DNA of 64,000 nt from Nitratireductor mangrovi (lineage in GTDB: Bacteria; Pseudomonadota; Alphaproteobacteria; Rhizobiales; Rhizobiaceae): positions 4,758,001 to 4,822,000 of the forward strand of contig NZ_CP042301.2 in assembly GCF_007922615.2 (NCBI RefSeq). Reading direction: 5' to 3'. Under the pieces are notes generated by a model. It searched no databases. It was not told the origin of the DNA and saw only the letters and a program-made list of their open reading frames with translations. Positions 50,839 through 58,377 of the stretch are shown here, piece after piece (position 1 is the first letter of the stretch; the number at the start of each line of letters is the position of its first letter). A program made the translations under genes and the position numbers.

Positions 50839-52953
50839 ATGCCACGAACAATGAGAACTGCCATACCCGCCGCTATGGCGGGCATCGCCGGCGCAGCCCT
50901 TTCGTTTGCCGCCGCGGCGCAAGAACTGTCAGCCGATGCCATCACACAGGCGATCTCGGCCGTGAATACCGAGGCGATCATCGCCAACAAGGAAGCGACC
51001 AGGAACTGGCCGACGCACGGCCTCGACTACGAGGAGACGCGTCACTCGAAGCTCGACGGCATCAACACGGAGAACGTCTCCAAGCTCGCGCTGGCATGGT
51101 CGGCCGGCCTCGATTCGCGCCGCGGCGTCGAGGCGACGCCGATCGTCGTCGACGGGGTCATGTATGTGACGGCCTCGTGGAGCATCGTTCACGCCTTCAA
51201 CGCGGTCACGGGCGAAAAGCTCTGGGAATACGATCCCGAAGTCCCGAAGGACTATGCCTACAAGGGCTGCTGCGACGTCATCAATCGCGGCGTCGCCGTT
51301 TACGAAGGCAAGGTTTTCGTCGCCTCCTATGACGGGTTCCTGCACGCGATCGACGCCGCAACTGGCGCGCAAGCGTGGAAGATCGACACGATCGAAAACC
51401 GCGAGATGTCCTACACCATCACCGGCGCCCCGCGGGTCTACAAGGGCAAGGTGATGATCGGCAATGCCGGCGCCGAATACGGCGTGCGCGGCTACATTAC
51501 CGCCTACGACGCGACGAGCGGCGAGCAGCAATGGCGCTGGTATTCGGTGCCGGGCGATCCTTCGAAGCCGTTCGAGGACGACAGCATGAAGGCGGCCGCC
51601 GAGACGTGGGATCCCGCCGGCAAGTGGTGGGAGGCCGGTGGCGGCGGCACCATGTGGGATTCTATGGCCTTCGATCCCGAGCTCGACCTGATGTATGTCG
51701 GCACCGGCAATGGCAGTCCCTGGAACCGCAACCTGAGGAGCCCGGCCGGCGGCGACAATCTCTACCTCGCCTCGGTGGTCGCGCTGAACCCCGATACCGG
51801 CGAATATGTCTGCCACCATCAGGAGACGCCGGGCGACAACTGGGACTACACCTCGACCCAGCACATCATCCTTGCCGACCTCGAAATCGAGGGCGAGGCG
51901 CGAAAGGTCTGGTTACACGCCCCGAAGAACGGCTTCTTCTATGTCGTCGACCGCACCAATTGCGATTTCATCTCCGCCGAAAAATTCGTCGAGGTGAACT
52001 GGGCGACCGGCTACGACGAGGAGGGTCGTCCAATCGAGGTCGATGGTGCGCGCTCGCGAACCGAGCCGTGGGAGACGATCCCGAGTGCGTATGGTGCCCA
52101 TAACTGGCACCCGATGTCATTCAACCCGCAGACCGGACTGGTCTACATTCCGGCGCAGGGCGTGCCGCTCGTCCAGCAGCACAATCCGGACTGGCAGCTC
52201 AACACCCATGTGCCTGGGGCGGCCATGTCAAATCTGGGCTGGAACCTCGGCTACCTGTTCAACACCGTGGCGCCGACGGCGACGCCGTTCGGCCACCTGC
52301 TGGCGTGGGATCCGGTCAACCAGAAGGAAGTCTGGCGCGCCAACTACGTTTCTCCGTGGAACGGCGGCACACTGACGACCGCCGGCGGCCTCGTCTTCCA
52401 GGGTACGGCTGACGGCCGCTTCGTCGCCTATGATGCCAAGTCGGGCGAGATGCTCTGGCAGACACCCGTCGGCTCCGGCGTGGTTGCCGCGCCGAGCACC
52501 TGGGAGAAGGACGGCGTCCAGTATGTGACCGTCGCCGTCGGCTGGGGTGGCGTCTATGGCCAGATGCAGCGGGCGACCGAGAAGACCGGGCCGGGCAGGG
52601 TCTACACCTTCATGCTCGACGGCAAGGGCGAGATGCCCGAGATGGTCGAGCGCGAGCCCGCGACGCTTGTCGCAGGCGTGCCTTACAATCCCGAAGATAT
52701 CGGGCCGGGTGCCGCGCTCTACGTATCGAGTTGCCTGTTCTGCCACGGTGTGCCGGGCGTCAACAATGGCGGCAACATCCCCAATCTCGGCTTCTCGAGT
52801 GCGGACACGCTGAACAATGCGGCGGAGCTGCTGCTGACCGGTGCGTTCGTCGAGGGTGGCATGCCGACCTTCGAGGGCAAGCTGACCGAGGACGAGGTGA
52901 AGAAGATCGTCGCCTTTATCCAGGGCACGGCTGACGCCGTGCGTCCCAAATAG
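50839..52953 (+). CDS. PQQ-dependent quinohemoprotein alcohol dehydrogenase (type II)
   Basis: A 704-residue periplasmic enzyme. The signal peptide ends near SFAAAAQE. An eight-bladed beta-propeller carries PQQ; the vicinal disulfide is Cys144-Cys145 (GCCDVINRG), and tryptophan-docking repeats such as GAQAWKID and GEMLWQTP are visible. Asp of GGDNLYLAS is the probable catalytic base. A C-terminal cytochrome c domain has CLFCHG (Cys632, Cys635, His636) and Met in GGMPTFEG. It oxidises alcohols or aldehydes and passes electrons to a soluble cytochrome. ATG 50839 has GGGAGG five bases upstream. PQQ synthesis genes are not in the window. A route from ethylene glycol to glyoxylate, feeding bhc, is possible. 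Confidence 0.93.
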   Translation: MPRTMRTAIPAAMAGIAGAALSFAAAAQELSADAITQAISAVNTEAIIANKEATRNWPTHGLDYEETRHSKLDGINTENVSKLALAWSAGLDSRRGVEATPIVVDGVMYVTASWSIVHAFNAVTGEKLWEYDPEVPKDYAYKGCCDVINRGVAVYEGKVFVASYDGFLHAIDAATGAQAWKIDTIENREMSYTITGAPRVYKGKVMIGNAGAEYGVRGYITAYDATSGEQQWRWYSVPGDPSKPFEDDSMKAAAETWDPAGKWWEAGGGGTMWDSMAFDPELDLMYVGTGNGSPWNRNLRSPAGGDNLYLASVVALNPDTGEYVCHHQETPGDNWDYTSTQHIILADLEIEGEARKVWLHAPKNGFFYVVDRTNCDFISAEKFVEVNWATGYDEEGRPIEVDGARSRTEPWETIPSAYGAHNWHPMSFNPQTGLVYIPAQGVPLVQQHNPDWQLNTHVPGAAMSNLGWNLGYLFNTVAPTATPFGHLLAWDPVNQKEVWRANYVSPWNGGTLTTAGGLVFQGTADGRFVAYDAKSGEMLWQTPVGSGVVAAPSTWEKDGVQYVTVAVGWGGVYGQMQRATEKTGPGRVYTFMLDGKGEMPEMVEREPATLVAGVPYNPEDIGPGAALYVSSCLFCHGVPGVNNGGNIPNLGFSSADTLNNAAELLLTGAFVEGGMPTFEGKLTEDEVKKIVAFIQGTADAVRPK

Positions 52954-53088
52954 CCGGTCACGCGATCGCGGGGAGCGCCGGATGCTCCTCGCGGTCCTTC
53001 TCGAACAGGTCGCAAGGAGAGCATATGACGACTGAGAACCGGACTGGTGCCGAGTGCAGTCTGCCGCTAACTCGTCTCTCCTGCAGTT

Positions 53089-53113
53089 CCCTGTTAAGAG
53101 GGAAATAACAGGG
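53089..53113. repeat. Inverted repeat CCCTGTTA ... TAACAGGG
   Basis: Eight-base perfect arms around a nine-base loop (AGAGGGAAA). It lies about 140 bases after the PQQ dehydrogenase stop and just before the 21-bp array. No T run follows, so it is not a standard terminator. It may be the end of a dispersed repetitive element. Confidence 0.5.
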
Positions 53114-53168
53114 GACTCCCCTCGTTTTCGCCGAAATGCTCGCCGCGGCTGCAGCGAATAGCCCCGCT

Positions 53169-53517
53169 TCTTCCGAGACCTACGACCATTTTCCCCGCTT
53201 CTCATAACGGGGCAACCAATTCCGAAGAACAGCGAATGCCCGGCCAATAACAGGCGATCGAAGCCGAAGAACAGGGATTCCCGCTGCCATGTAGCGGGAA
53301 CCCATTGTCGTTGGCTGGGAAGCGATTGTCGCTAGGTGGGAAACGATCTGCATTGAGTGGGAAACTACAGCCGGCAAACGGGAAGCGAGTGCCGACTATC
53401 GGCAAAGGATTGTCACAAGGTGCTAATCAATTGTTGGTCGACGGGAGCGGTATGTCCTCCCGTGGGCACACACGCGTCGTCGACGGGAAGCGTTTGTTTC
53501 AGCATGACACGGGTCGG
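53169..53517. repeat. Degenerate tandem array with 21-bp period
   Basis: About sixteen imperfect units of 21 bases. The best unit reads roughly GGGAAGCGATTGTCG plus six variable bases; GGGAAGC or GGGAAAC recurs at exact 21-base steps between 53295 and 53490, and the flanking units are more decayed. Because 21 is a multiple of three, every frame reads as heptads, such as GKRLSLG, GKRSALS and GKRVPTI on the plus strand. No unit has a start with a ribosome site, so I treat it as non-coding. With 53089-53113 it fills most of the gene-free stretch 52954-53687; nothing else is seen there. Confidence 0.85.
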
Positions 53518-53687
53518 ATTGACTGAGAGAGCTGCGGGCCAGGCGATTGCAGGAGCAACTGCTCAGGTAGAACTTACGTCGGCGGGGGAGTAGATCACTG
53601 CTCCGCAACGCCAAGCGTTGTCGCCAAACTTTGTCGAACGATGGTGAACCCATCCTAGTGTCAGATCAACAAACACCCCATAATATT

Positions 53688-54539
53688 TCATCTGTGAGCG
53701 CGATATTTAAGCATCATGAGTGCCGCATCCTTTGCCATCATCCCGGCTTCGATGCCAATTGAGCTCGCCTTCGCATTGACGGCGGAAAGGATGCCGTCCC
53801 GGTAGGTGCTCATCCCGTCACCGATCCTGGCGCTGTCGGTCGAGACTGCCGCTCCGGGTACGTCCTTTGCATCGAGGACCGCGAGGCCGGAAATTCCGGA
53901 GCCGTCCTTGCAGCCACCGGCGTCGCTGCACATCACCCCAGCGAGGTCGAAGCGGGACGAGTAGGCCGCGGAGGTCCGGCCGAAATGCGAACCGGCGCAC
54001 ACGACGTCGCCCGCGTTGGCGGTGGTGATGAAAGTCACCGATCCCATGGCGATGACGCGTCCGACGTCGCCCTGCCAGGCTATCTCGACGGGACGGTGGA
54101 CGTCGCCGATATCACGCCTGCGCTCCAGCATGCGGCGCGCGGCGTCGCGGATAGGCATGCCTTCCTCAATCCCGAGCTTTGCCGCGCTGTCGTTCAGATA
54201 GCCGACGACGCCATTGTCGTACATGTCCCGCCCGTCCGCGATGCGGCAGGACATCGTGGCGGCCGCCGCGCCGGGGATCTCCCGTGCTTCCAGCGCAAAA
54301 AGCCCATTCACGCCGGCCGCGTCCTTGCCGGGTCCCGCCGCGTGGCAGATGACGCCTTTCGGGTTCACCCGCAGAGGCCATCGGATCGAGAGCATGCCGC
54401 AAAACGAAGCGCCGATGAGGACGTCGCCCGAATTGTTGCGCGCATCCGCGAAGGTGATCGAATCCATGACGATGATGCGCCCGTCGAGAGTCTGCTCCAC
54501 GATTTCCTGTGTTGTCGGGACTTCGGGTACTTCTGTCAT
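53688..54539 (-). CDS. Unknown protein with two internal repeats (paralogue of 61452-62297)
   Basis: I do not recognise the family. The protein has 283 residues and two homologous halves. The halves share DVLIGASF/DVVCAGSHFG, GVICHAAGPGKDAAGVNGL / GVMCSDAGGCKDGSGISGL, EIPGAAAATMSCRIADGRDMY / DVPGAAVSTDSARIGDGMSTY (in part) and LGIEEGMPIRDAARRML / IGIEAGMMAKDAALMML. Conserved Asp, Gly and Lys in DAGxxKDxxGxxGL suggest a ligand or catalytic site. No signal peptide or membrane segment is seen, so it is cytoplasmic. It is the last gene of the TRAP operon, 19 bases after the large permease. The paralogue is the second gene of the same operon, so they may form a heteromeric enzyme. Confidence 0.8.
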   Translation of the reverse strand: MTEVPEVPTTQEIVEQTLDGRIIVMDSITFADARNNSGDVLIGASFCGMLSIRWPLRVNPKGVICHAAGPGKDAAGVNGLFALEAREIPGAAAATMSCRIADGRDMYDNGVVGYLNDSAAKLGIEEGMPIRDAARRMLERRRDIGDVHRPVEIAWQGDVGRVIAMGSVTFITTANAGDVVCAGSHFGRTSAAYSSRFDLAGVMCSDAGGCKDGSGISGLAVLDAKDVPGAAVSTDSARIGDGMSTYRDGILSAVNAKASSIGIEAGMMAKDAALMMLKYRAHR

Positions 54540-54558
54540 GGTGGGGTCCTTGAAGTTG

Positions 54559-55884
54559 TCAGCGCACGCTGGCCGGAAGCCAGGTGACCAGCACGGGAAA
54601 GGCGAACAAGATTGCGAATATGACCAGGTCGAGCACGATGAAGGTGGTGATGCTGCGAAAGACCTTCTCCAGTTCCGCACCTTTCGCCATGTTCGCGACG
54701 ATGAAGACGTTCACCCCCACCGGCGGCGTGATCAATCCGAGCTCAATCATCTTGACCGTCAGCACTGCGTACCACAGCCCGTCATAGCCGAGGCCCGTCA
54801 CGACCACTGGATAGTAGAGCGGCACCGTGATGAGCAGGATGGACACTCCATCCAGAAACATCCCAAGGGGGATCAGCGACAGGAGCAAAAGCAGCACGAG
54901 AAGCCGGGGCGGCAGGTCGATGCCGAGGATCCACCCGGCGAAGGCATTGGGCACACCGGCCGAGACGATGAAGTAGGAGAAGATGCTGGCGCCGACGATG
55001 ATCGCGAAGACCATGCTCGTGATCGAGGCACTGTCCCGCAGCGAAGCGAACAATCGCGACACAACGCCGGTTCCGTTCCAAATGGCCGAGACGAGCATGA
55101 TGAGGAACGCAGCGAAGGCGCCAATCGCCGCGGCTTCCGTGGCCGTGATCAGGCCCGAATAAATCCCTCCCACGATGATCACGAAGAGCAGCAGGAGCTT
55201 GAACACGCCGCCGTGCCGCCCGCCATGCCCGGTTCCGGCCTCCTCGGCAGGGACGGACGCCTTGCGGTCGAAGCCGATCCCGAGGCGCGCGCAGACAAGT
55301 ATCCCGACTCCCATGACCACGGCTGAGAGGATGCCCGGCACGATGCCGGCGATTAGCAGGCGGCCGATGGATTCGTTGGTGATCACGCCGAAGAGCACGA
55401 GCGCGATGCTGGGCGGGATCAGCACGCCCAGCGTACCGGCCGAGGCGACGATGGCGGCTGCGAATGCAGGGTTGAATCCGTAGCGGATCATCTCCCCGAT
55501 CGTCAGGCGGCCTACGGTCGCCGCTGTCGCGACGCTCGATCCGCAGACGGCGGCAAATCCGGCGCAGGTCACGACCGTGGCCACCGCCACGCCGCCGCGG
55601 ACGCCGCGCATCAGTCGGTTGGTGAGGCGGAAGAGGTCGTCGGCGATGTTTCCATGCATGGCGAAGATGCCCATGAGGATGAACATCGGCACAACGATCA
55701 GCGTGAAGGAGGAGGACGACTGGAAGGGGACGCTTCCGAGCGTCGCGCCCGCCACGGAGGTGCCGCGCAGCAGGATGAGCCCGAACGCACCACTGGCCGC
55801 AAGCGAGAACGCCACCGGCACCTCGATGAGGAGGAGCACGATCAGCGCGACGAAGACCAGCAGGACTATGAGTGATACGTCCAT
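54559..55884 (-). CDS. TRAP transporter large permease (DctM family)
   Basis: A 441-residue inner-membrane protein with about twelve to thirteen hydrophobic segments. The family blocks are IVVPMFILMGIFAMHGNIADDLF (in part), VCGSSVATAATVG, GVLIPPSIALVLFGV and GLITPPVGVNVFIVA. It forms the sodium-driven transport channel of a tripartite ATP-independent importer. Ten bases separate it from the small permease gene, and all three TRAP parts are adjacent. The substrate should be an organic acid, the usual TRAP ligand. Confidence 0.93.
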   Translation of the reverse strand: MDVSLIVLLVFVALIVLLLIEVPVAFSLAASGAFGLILLRGTSVAGATLGSVPFQSSSSFTLIVVPMFILMGIFAMHGNIADDLFRLTNRLMRGVRGGVAVATVVTCAGFAAVCGSSVATAATVGRLTIGEMIRYGFNPAFAAAIVASAGTLGVLIPPSIALVLFGVITNESIGRLLIAGIVPGILSAVVMGVGILVCARLGIGFDRKASVPAEEAGTGHGGRHGGVFKLLLLFVIIVGGIYSGLITATEAAAIGAFAAFLIMLVSAIWNGTGVVSRLFASLRDSASITSMVFAIIVGASIFSYFIVSAGVPNAFAGWILGIDLPPRLLVLLLLLSLIPLGMFLDGVSILLITVPLYYPVVVTGLGYDGLWYAVLTVKMIELGLITPPVGVNVFIVANMAKGAELEKVFRSITTFIVLDLVIFAILFAFPVLVTWLPASVR

Positions 55885-55894
55885 AGCCCGCCCG

Positions 55895-56422
55895 CTAGAA
55901 AGCCTGGTTTCCAGCCGGCAAGGCGGGAGCGCCCTCGCCAGTTCGCACCTGCCGGAACTGATCGGCGGCGCTCGGCAGAGCCTGCAGGATCAGCGCCGCC
56001 AGACCGAGCGGGATCGCGAGTCGCGCGGGCCAGACCGGAACCTGCAGCAGCCCGAACCGGACCTCGCCGGTGAGGAAGGATCGCCACGCGGTCTGGCCGG
56101 TGCGCCAGGTCATCCAGGCTACGATGCCGATCATGATGACGATGCCGACCAGGCGCAGGACCGCCGCCACGCGGAAGGGGAGGACCGAGGTGAAGACCTT
56201 CACCGAGACATGCTCGCCCCGCCGAAGCGCATAGGCCATCCCCAGGAACACGATCGCCACCATCAATTGCTCGACGATCTCCTGCACACCCGCGACCGAG
56301 CGGCCGGTGAACCAGCGCATTGCCGAATCCAGGCACGTCAGCACCATCATGGACATGACGCAGGCCGACGCCAGGATGGCGAACGCGGCGGAGATCATTT
56401 CGATCGGTTTCCTCATCGGCAT
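55895..56422 (-). CDS. TRAP transporter small permease (DctQ family)
   Basis: A 175-residue membrane protein with four hydrophobic segments (ISAAFAILASACVMSMM, QLMVAIVFLGMAYALRRGEHVSV in part, LVGIVIMIGIVAWM, ARLAIPLGLAALILQAL). ALRRGEHVSVKVF is the typical DctQ motif. It bridges the binding protein and the large permease. ATG 56422 is used; ATG 56416 is equally possible, as neither has a strong ribosome site. Confidence 0.9.
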   Translation of the reverse strand: MPMRKPIEMISAAFAILASACVMSMMVLTCLDSAMRWFTGRSVAGVQEIVEQLMVAIVFLGMAYALRRGEHVSVKVFTSVLPFRVAAVLRLVGIVIMIGIVAWMTWRTGQTAWRSFLTGEVRFGLLQVPVWPARLAIPLGLAALILQALPSAADQFRQVRTGEGAPALPAGNQAF

Positions 56423-56477
56423 CCAGTGAGAGGCGGGGCCGCGACGGCCTCGCCTCCCGTTCCTCTTTCGCTGTAGT

Positions 56478-57557
56478 CTAGTTCGCGTCGGCGCAGCGTT
56501 TCACGCCCGAGACATAGGTCGCCTCGGCTTCGTGCTTCGCCAGCGTGGCCTTGTAGTCCTCGAGGAATTCGGCCGCGGGCGCCCCGCGGGCGGACGCTTC
56601 CTCGATCCACTTCTTTTCGATGCTGTCGCCGACCGCCTCCCGGATGGTCTCGGTTTCCTCTTCCGAAAGCACGGAGACGGTACCACCCGACTCCTTGATC
56701 GTCCGGCAGACCTCGTCCTCGGTCTGCGTAAGGATCTCGATCACCTTGGAGGTGTATTCCGCGTTCACCTCGTTGATGATCGATTTCAGGTCGTCGGGCA
56801 TGCCGTCCCACAGCGACTTGGTGATCGGCGTGGCGGCGAAGACGTAGTTGCCGGTGCCGGTGGCGAAGGTGTAGGGCGCGACCTCGTGCAGCTTCAGGGC
56901 CGGGACGACCTCGAAGGCGAAGCCGGAGTAGCCATCCAGGGTGCCGCGCAGCAGCGCCTCGTAAATCTCAGGCGCGGCGATGGCCACCGGATTGGCGCCG
57001 ATCGCCTGGAGAACCTGGTTGACGTAGCCGAGGCCGCGGATCGACTTGCCCTTCATGCCTTCCAGCGTGGTGACGTTCTCCCGCATGCCGACGATGTTTT
57101 CCGACAGCGGATTGAAGAACATCACGTGGACGCCCTTGCTCTCCCATTCGTTGCGGAAGGCCTCGTTGCGTTCGTAGAGTTCGGTGAAGGTGAGCATCTG
57201 CGCTTCAGCGTTGGCCGTCATGAACGGCAAGCCGACGATGCTCGACAGCGGCAGTTCGGCGGGGTGATAGGCATTGGCGACGTAGCCGAGGCTGGCGCGG
57301 CCGTCGGCGACCCCCTGAAGAATATCCGTGGCCGGCAGCAGGGAGCCTTGGTAGAAGAACTCGACCTGGACGCGGCCGTCGGTGCGCTTCTCGATCTCCT
57401 GCGCCCACCATTCCTGCGCGCGGCTCTGCGCCGCACCCTTGCCGATATAGCTCGCGAACTGGAGATCGTATTCCGCAGCCCAGGCCGGAGCGGCGAATGT
57501 CATCGTTGCCGCCGTTCCCGCAAACAGGCCGGCGATAAGCATTTTGATCCTGGTCAT
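56478..57557 (-). CDS. TRAP transporter solute-binding protein (DctP family)
   Basis: A 359-residue periplasmic protein. The signal peptide runs to FAAPAWAAEYD. The fold markers are WWAQEIEKRTDGRVQVEFF (in part), the carboxylate-binding Arg region SIRGLGYVNQVLQAIGANPV and LLRGTLDGYSG. A conserved Arg near MKGKSIRG usually salt-bridges the carboxylate of the ligand, so an organic acid is expected. ATG 57557 has GGGAGG five bases upstream. The citryl-CoA lyase-like gene precedes it by 40 bases. Confidence 0.93.
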   Translation of the reverse strand: MTRIKMLIAGLFAGTAATMTFAAPAWAAEYDLQFASYIGKGAAQSRAQEWWAQEIEKRTDGRVQVEFFYQGSLLPATDILQGVADGRASLGYVANAYHPAELPLSSIVGLPFMTANAEAQMLTFTELYERNEAFRNEWESKGVHVMFFNPLSENIVGMRENVTTLEGMKGKSIRGLGYVNQVLQAIGANPVAIAAPEIYEALLRGTLDGYSGFAFEVVPALKLHEVAPYTFATGTGNYVFAATPITKSLWDGMPDDLKSIINEVNAEYTSKVIEILTQTEDEVCRTIKESGGTVSVLSEEETETIREAVGDSIEKKWIEEASARGAPAAEFLEDYKATLAKHEAEATYVSGVKRCADAN

Positions 57558-57597
57558 CGTTTCCTCCCTTTCTTCGTTGACGGCGCGGTTCGTACAG

Positions 57598-58377
57598 CTA
57601 CGCGCCCTGTGGATCGGAATAATCCGAATTCTCCTCGACGAGGTTCCAGATCGCCTGCGCGGACGGGCGGTTGAGCTCCTCGAAGACATGGCCGATCAGG
57701 CCGATGGTGCGTGCAACCAGCCCGATTCCGCGTACCGCACGCCAGTCGATTCCGATGTCGGATGCGATGGCGCCCACTGCCGCGACCGCGTTGAAGGTCA
57801 GGTGCTTGCCTCGCTGCTTGCAGGCCGCCTCGTGGATGGCGAGCATCAGGTCGGTGTGCGCGCGCGGTGCGCCGAGTTCGCGCTGCATGGCGAGGAGCTT
57901 TTCCGAGCGCGGGTCGACGGGATGGTGCGGATGCCCGAGACCCGGTATCCGCCTGCCCTGTTTCTCATAGGCGTCAACGATCTTTTTCGCCTTCTCGGCG
58001 GAACTTCCTTCGTACCCCGCGGCCTCCACCTGGAGAATGCGTGCGACGTTGCTGGTGGGGCCGACGAAGACGTCACCGGCGCCGAGAAGCCCGCTCGCGA
58101 CCGCTCCCTGGAAGGATTCCGGGGCGCCGAAGATCGTCAGCCGAGCCGCGATGACACTGGGCATCATCCCGTGCTCGGCGATGGAAACAATCATGGCGTT
58201 GAGGAGCCGGTTCTCGACCTCGTCCGGAAGGCGGCCAGTGACTTCGAGGAAGAACAGCGACGCGGCGTCGACCTTGCCCATCAGGTCGTCGACCAGGTCC
58301 CGTCCGCGGACGGTTATGGTATCCGACGTCAGGGTTCCCATACTGGTCTCGATGCGGGGCTGCGACCTCGGGCTCAT
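57598..58377 (-). CDS. Citryl-CoA lyase-like protein (citrate synthase superfamily)
   Basis: A 259-residue protein with only the C-terminal, CoA-binding half of the citrate synthase fold. IVSIAEHGMMPSVIAARL and IPGLGHPHHPVDPRSEKL hold the two active-site His regions, and GLVARTIGLIGHVFEE the CoA site. Short forms such as this are annotated as citryl-CoA lyase, cleaving or forming a C-C bond between acetyl-CoA and a keto acid. Start ATG 58377 overlaps the CoA-transferase stop by four bases. In this operon it is the natural last carbon-cleaving step, yielding acetyl-CoA and a 2-keto acid. Confidence 0.85.
   Translation of the reverse strand: MSPRSQPRIETSMGTLTSDTITVRGRDLVDDLMGKVDAASLFFLEVTGRLPDEVENRLLNAMIVSIAEHGMMPSVIAARLTIFGAPESFQGAVASGLLGAGDVFVGPTSNVARILQVEAAGYEGSSAEKAKKIVDAYEKQGRRIPGLGHPHHPVDPRSEKLLAMQRELGAPRAHTDLMLAIHEAACKQRGKHLTFNAVAAVGAIASDIGIDWRAVRGIGLVARTIGLIGHVFEELNRPSAQAIWNLVEENSDYSDPQGA

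Noticed and set aside
53169..53517. CRISPR array
   Set aside because: Units are adjacent 21-mers without unique spacers, and no cas gene is near.
53180..53526. Short frames across the 21-bp array (heptads such as GKRLSLG or FPxxDNR) as real proteins
   Set aside because: All frames are open because the period is a multiple of three. No start has a ribosome site and the heptads are degenerate.
53688..54539. Cyanuric acid hydrolase/barbiturase (ring-opening amidohydrolase)
   Set aside because: That family is three-fold repeated, longer, and has Ser/Lys motifs not seen here; this protein is two-fold repeated.
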